Shown here in pieces: positions 14,302 to 14,986 of a stretch of DNA of 14,986 nucleotides. This DNA is from Cellvibrionales bacterium UBA4495 (GTDB taxonomy: Bacteria > Pseudomonadota > Gammaproteobacteria > Pseudomonadales > Porticoccaceae). Where the stretch lies: the NCBI GenBank assembly GCA_002388905.1, contig DGNJ01000126.1, positions 1-14,986 on the forward strand, read 5' to 3'. A model generated the notes under the pieces. The model had not been told where the DNA came from. It saw only the letters and a list, made by a program, of their open reading frames with translations, and ran no database searches. Each line of letters opens with the position of its first letter. The first letter of the stretch is position 1. A program made the position numbers and the translations under genes.

Positions 14302-14986
14302 CAGCCCGCCTCTCCGGATGTCCCGGATTGCACGACGACCTCGCTGCCACTGCGAAGGCCCACCAATCCCTCCACCACCACGGCTTCACTGCCGTCGAGA
14401 CCTTCCAGGATGGCAATGCGCCCCCCGGACTCCGGCCCGGGCTGTACAGGCCGGGCCCGGGCAATTCCCTCGCTGTCCACCACGAACACGCGATAGCCCT
14501 GGGGAGTCCGGTCCAGGGCCTTTTCGGGAATGGTCGCGACGTCGGTCAAGGTTTTCAAAATCAGGCGAATGCGAGAGAACTGTCCGGGTACCAACAGGTG
14601 GTCGGGATTGGCAAAAACCGCCCGAAGTGTCTGGGAGTTGGTCTCGGCGTCTATGGTGCTGGCACTGAAATCCACCTGTCCCTCATATTGGTAAAGCGTG
14701 CCATCCGGCAAAATCAGCTCCGCCCTCATCATTGCCGGTGCCGGTTTGTCGCCGTTGTCGGCCAGGTGCGCTTTTCGGATCAGGGCATCCCGCTCCGGGA
14801 TTGCGAAGCGGACATGAACGGGTTCCAGTTGAACAATACGGGTGAGGAGGGAACCTTTCTCAACGAGACTGCCTTCGGGCAGCGTTTCAAGTCCCGTGAT
14901 TCCCTCAATTGGCGCCTCAACCTGTGTGTATTCCAGATCCAGCTCGGCTTCCTTGACAGCGGCCTTGGCGACCCTCAGGTTCGCGC
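14301..14986 (-). CDS. RND periplasmic adaptor (membrane fusion protein), C-terminal 227 residues; N terminus beyond window
   Basis: The minus-strand frame is open from the window edge to the TGA at 14301-14303. It begins inside the helical hairpin (AKAAVKEAELDLEYTQV), continues with the second lipoyl half (EAPIEGITGLETLPEGSLVE, then KGSLLTRIVQLEPVHVRFAI), then a beta-barrel domain (YQYEGQVDFSASTIDAETNS, TLRAVFANPDHLLVPGQFSR) and the membrane-proximal domain (VATIPEKALDRTPQGYRVFV). This is the AcrA/HlyD-type order, so it is the adaptor that links the AcrB-type pump to an outer-membrane channel. Any lipoprotein signal would be in the missing N terminus. Its stop overlaps the pump ATG by one base (TGATG), indicating one transcript with coupled translation. 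An internal Met near 14732 is not the start, since homologous sequence continues upstream to the window end. No outer-membrane channel gene follows the pump inside this window. Confidence 0.92.
   Translation of the reverse strand, partial: ANLRVAKAAVKEAELDLEYTQVEAPIEGITGLETLPEGSLVEKGSLLTRIVQLEPVHVRFAIPERDALIRKAHLADNGDKPAPAMMRAELILPDGTLYQYEGQVDFSASTIDAETNSQTLRAVFANPDHLLVPGQFSRIRLILKTLTDVATIPEKALDRTPQGYRVFVVDSEGIARARPVQPGPESGGRIAILEGLDGSEAVVVEGLVGLRSGSEVVVQSGTSGEAG

Noticed and set aside
12583..14496. 637-codon plus-strand frame opposite the RND pump
   Set aside because: It is a shadow of the pump gene: the product is repetitive in G, D, H and Q with no hydrophobic or domain pattern.
14733..14986. 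Treating the adaptor gene as starting at the Met near 14732
   Set aside because: The frame continues open to the window edge and encodes the helical hairpin and lipoyl half expected of an RND adaptor.

Overview
The window is a GC-rich, densely coding stretch of a bacterial chromosome. The thiamine genes, the TrhP homologue and the AcrB-type pump together look gammaproteobacterial. That placement comes from remembered protein resemblances (for example the ThiE domain and the TrhP cysteine region to E. coli), not from a search, and I cannot name a genus. I see no tRNA, rRNA, CRISPR array, insertion sequence or phage gene, so this looks like ordinary core and near-core chromosome.

Region 1 (1-4924, + strand) is a tightly packed thiamine biosynthesis operon: thiC (3' end only), thiO, thiS, thiG, a thiD-thiE fusion, and a ThiF/MoeB-type enzyme with a C-terminal rhodanese domain. 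Junctions are 8-nt or 4-nt overlaps or 1-nt gaps, so translation is probably coupled. Together the genes make the pyrimidine (ThiC), phosphorylate it (ThiD), build the thiazole from dehydroglycine (ThiO), thiocarboxylated ThiS and DXP on ThiG, and join the halves (ThiE). ThiO indicates the oxygen-dependent glycine oxidase route rather than ThiH. ThiF-rhodanese can adenylate ThiS and probably help deliver sulfur. Any TPP riboswitch would lie upstream of thiC, outside the window.

Region 2 (4985-7934) holds a CaCA-family cation exchanger homologue on the minus strand. Divergent from it are a possible 17-codon leader ORF, a ferric-reductase-type transmembrane flavocytochrome and a membrane-anchored cytochrome b5-like protein. 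The last two could form an electron path from cytoplasmic NAD(P)H to the periplasm.

Region 3 (7938-10028, minus strand) is a two-gene unit: a TrhP/YegQ-type U32 family tRNA-hydroxylation protein, then, after 3 nt, a membrane-anchored J-domain protein. A 306-nt intergenic region (10029-10334) separates it from a divergent, lone beta-hydroxyacid dehydrogenase with a non-standard substrate loop (10335-11162, +).

Region 4 (11197-14986, minus strand) is an RND efflux operon: the C-terminal part of a periplasmic adaptor, which runs off the window, followed by an AcrB/HAE1-type inner-membrane pump. The second Asp of the pump's canonical proton-relay pair is Asn. A 10-bp inverted repeat sits at the convergent junction with the dehydrogenase gene.

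I found no wholly new system. The best leads are the flavocytochrome/b5 pair with its leader ORF, the exchanger with a degenerate first alpha-repeat, the D-to-N relay change in the RND pump, and the dehydrogenase with a replaced substrate motif.
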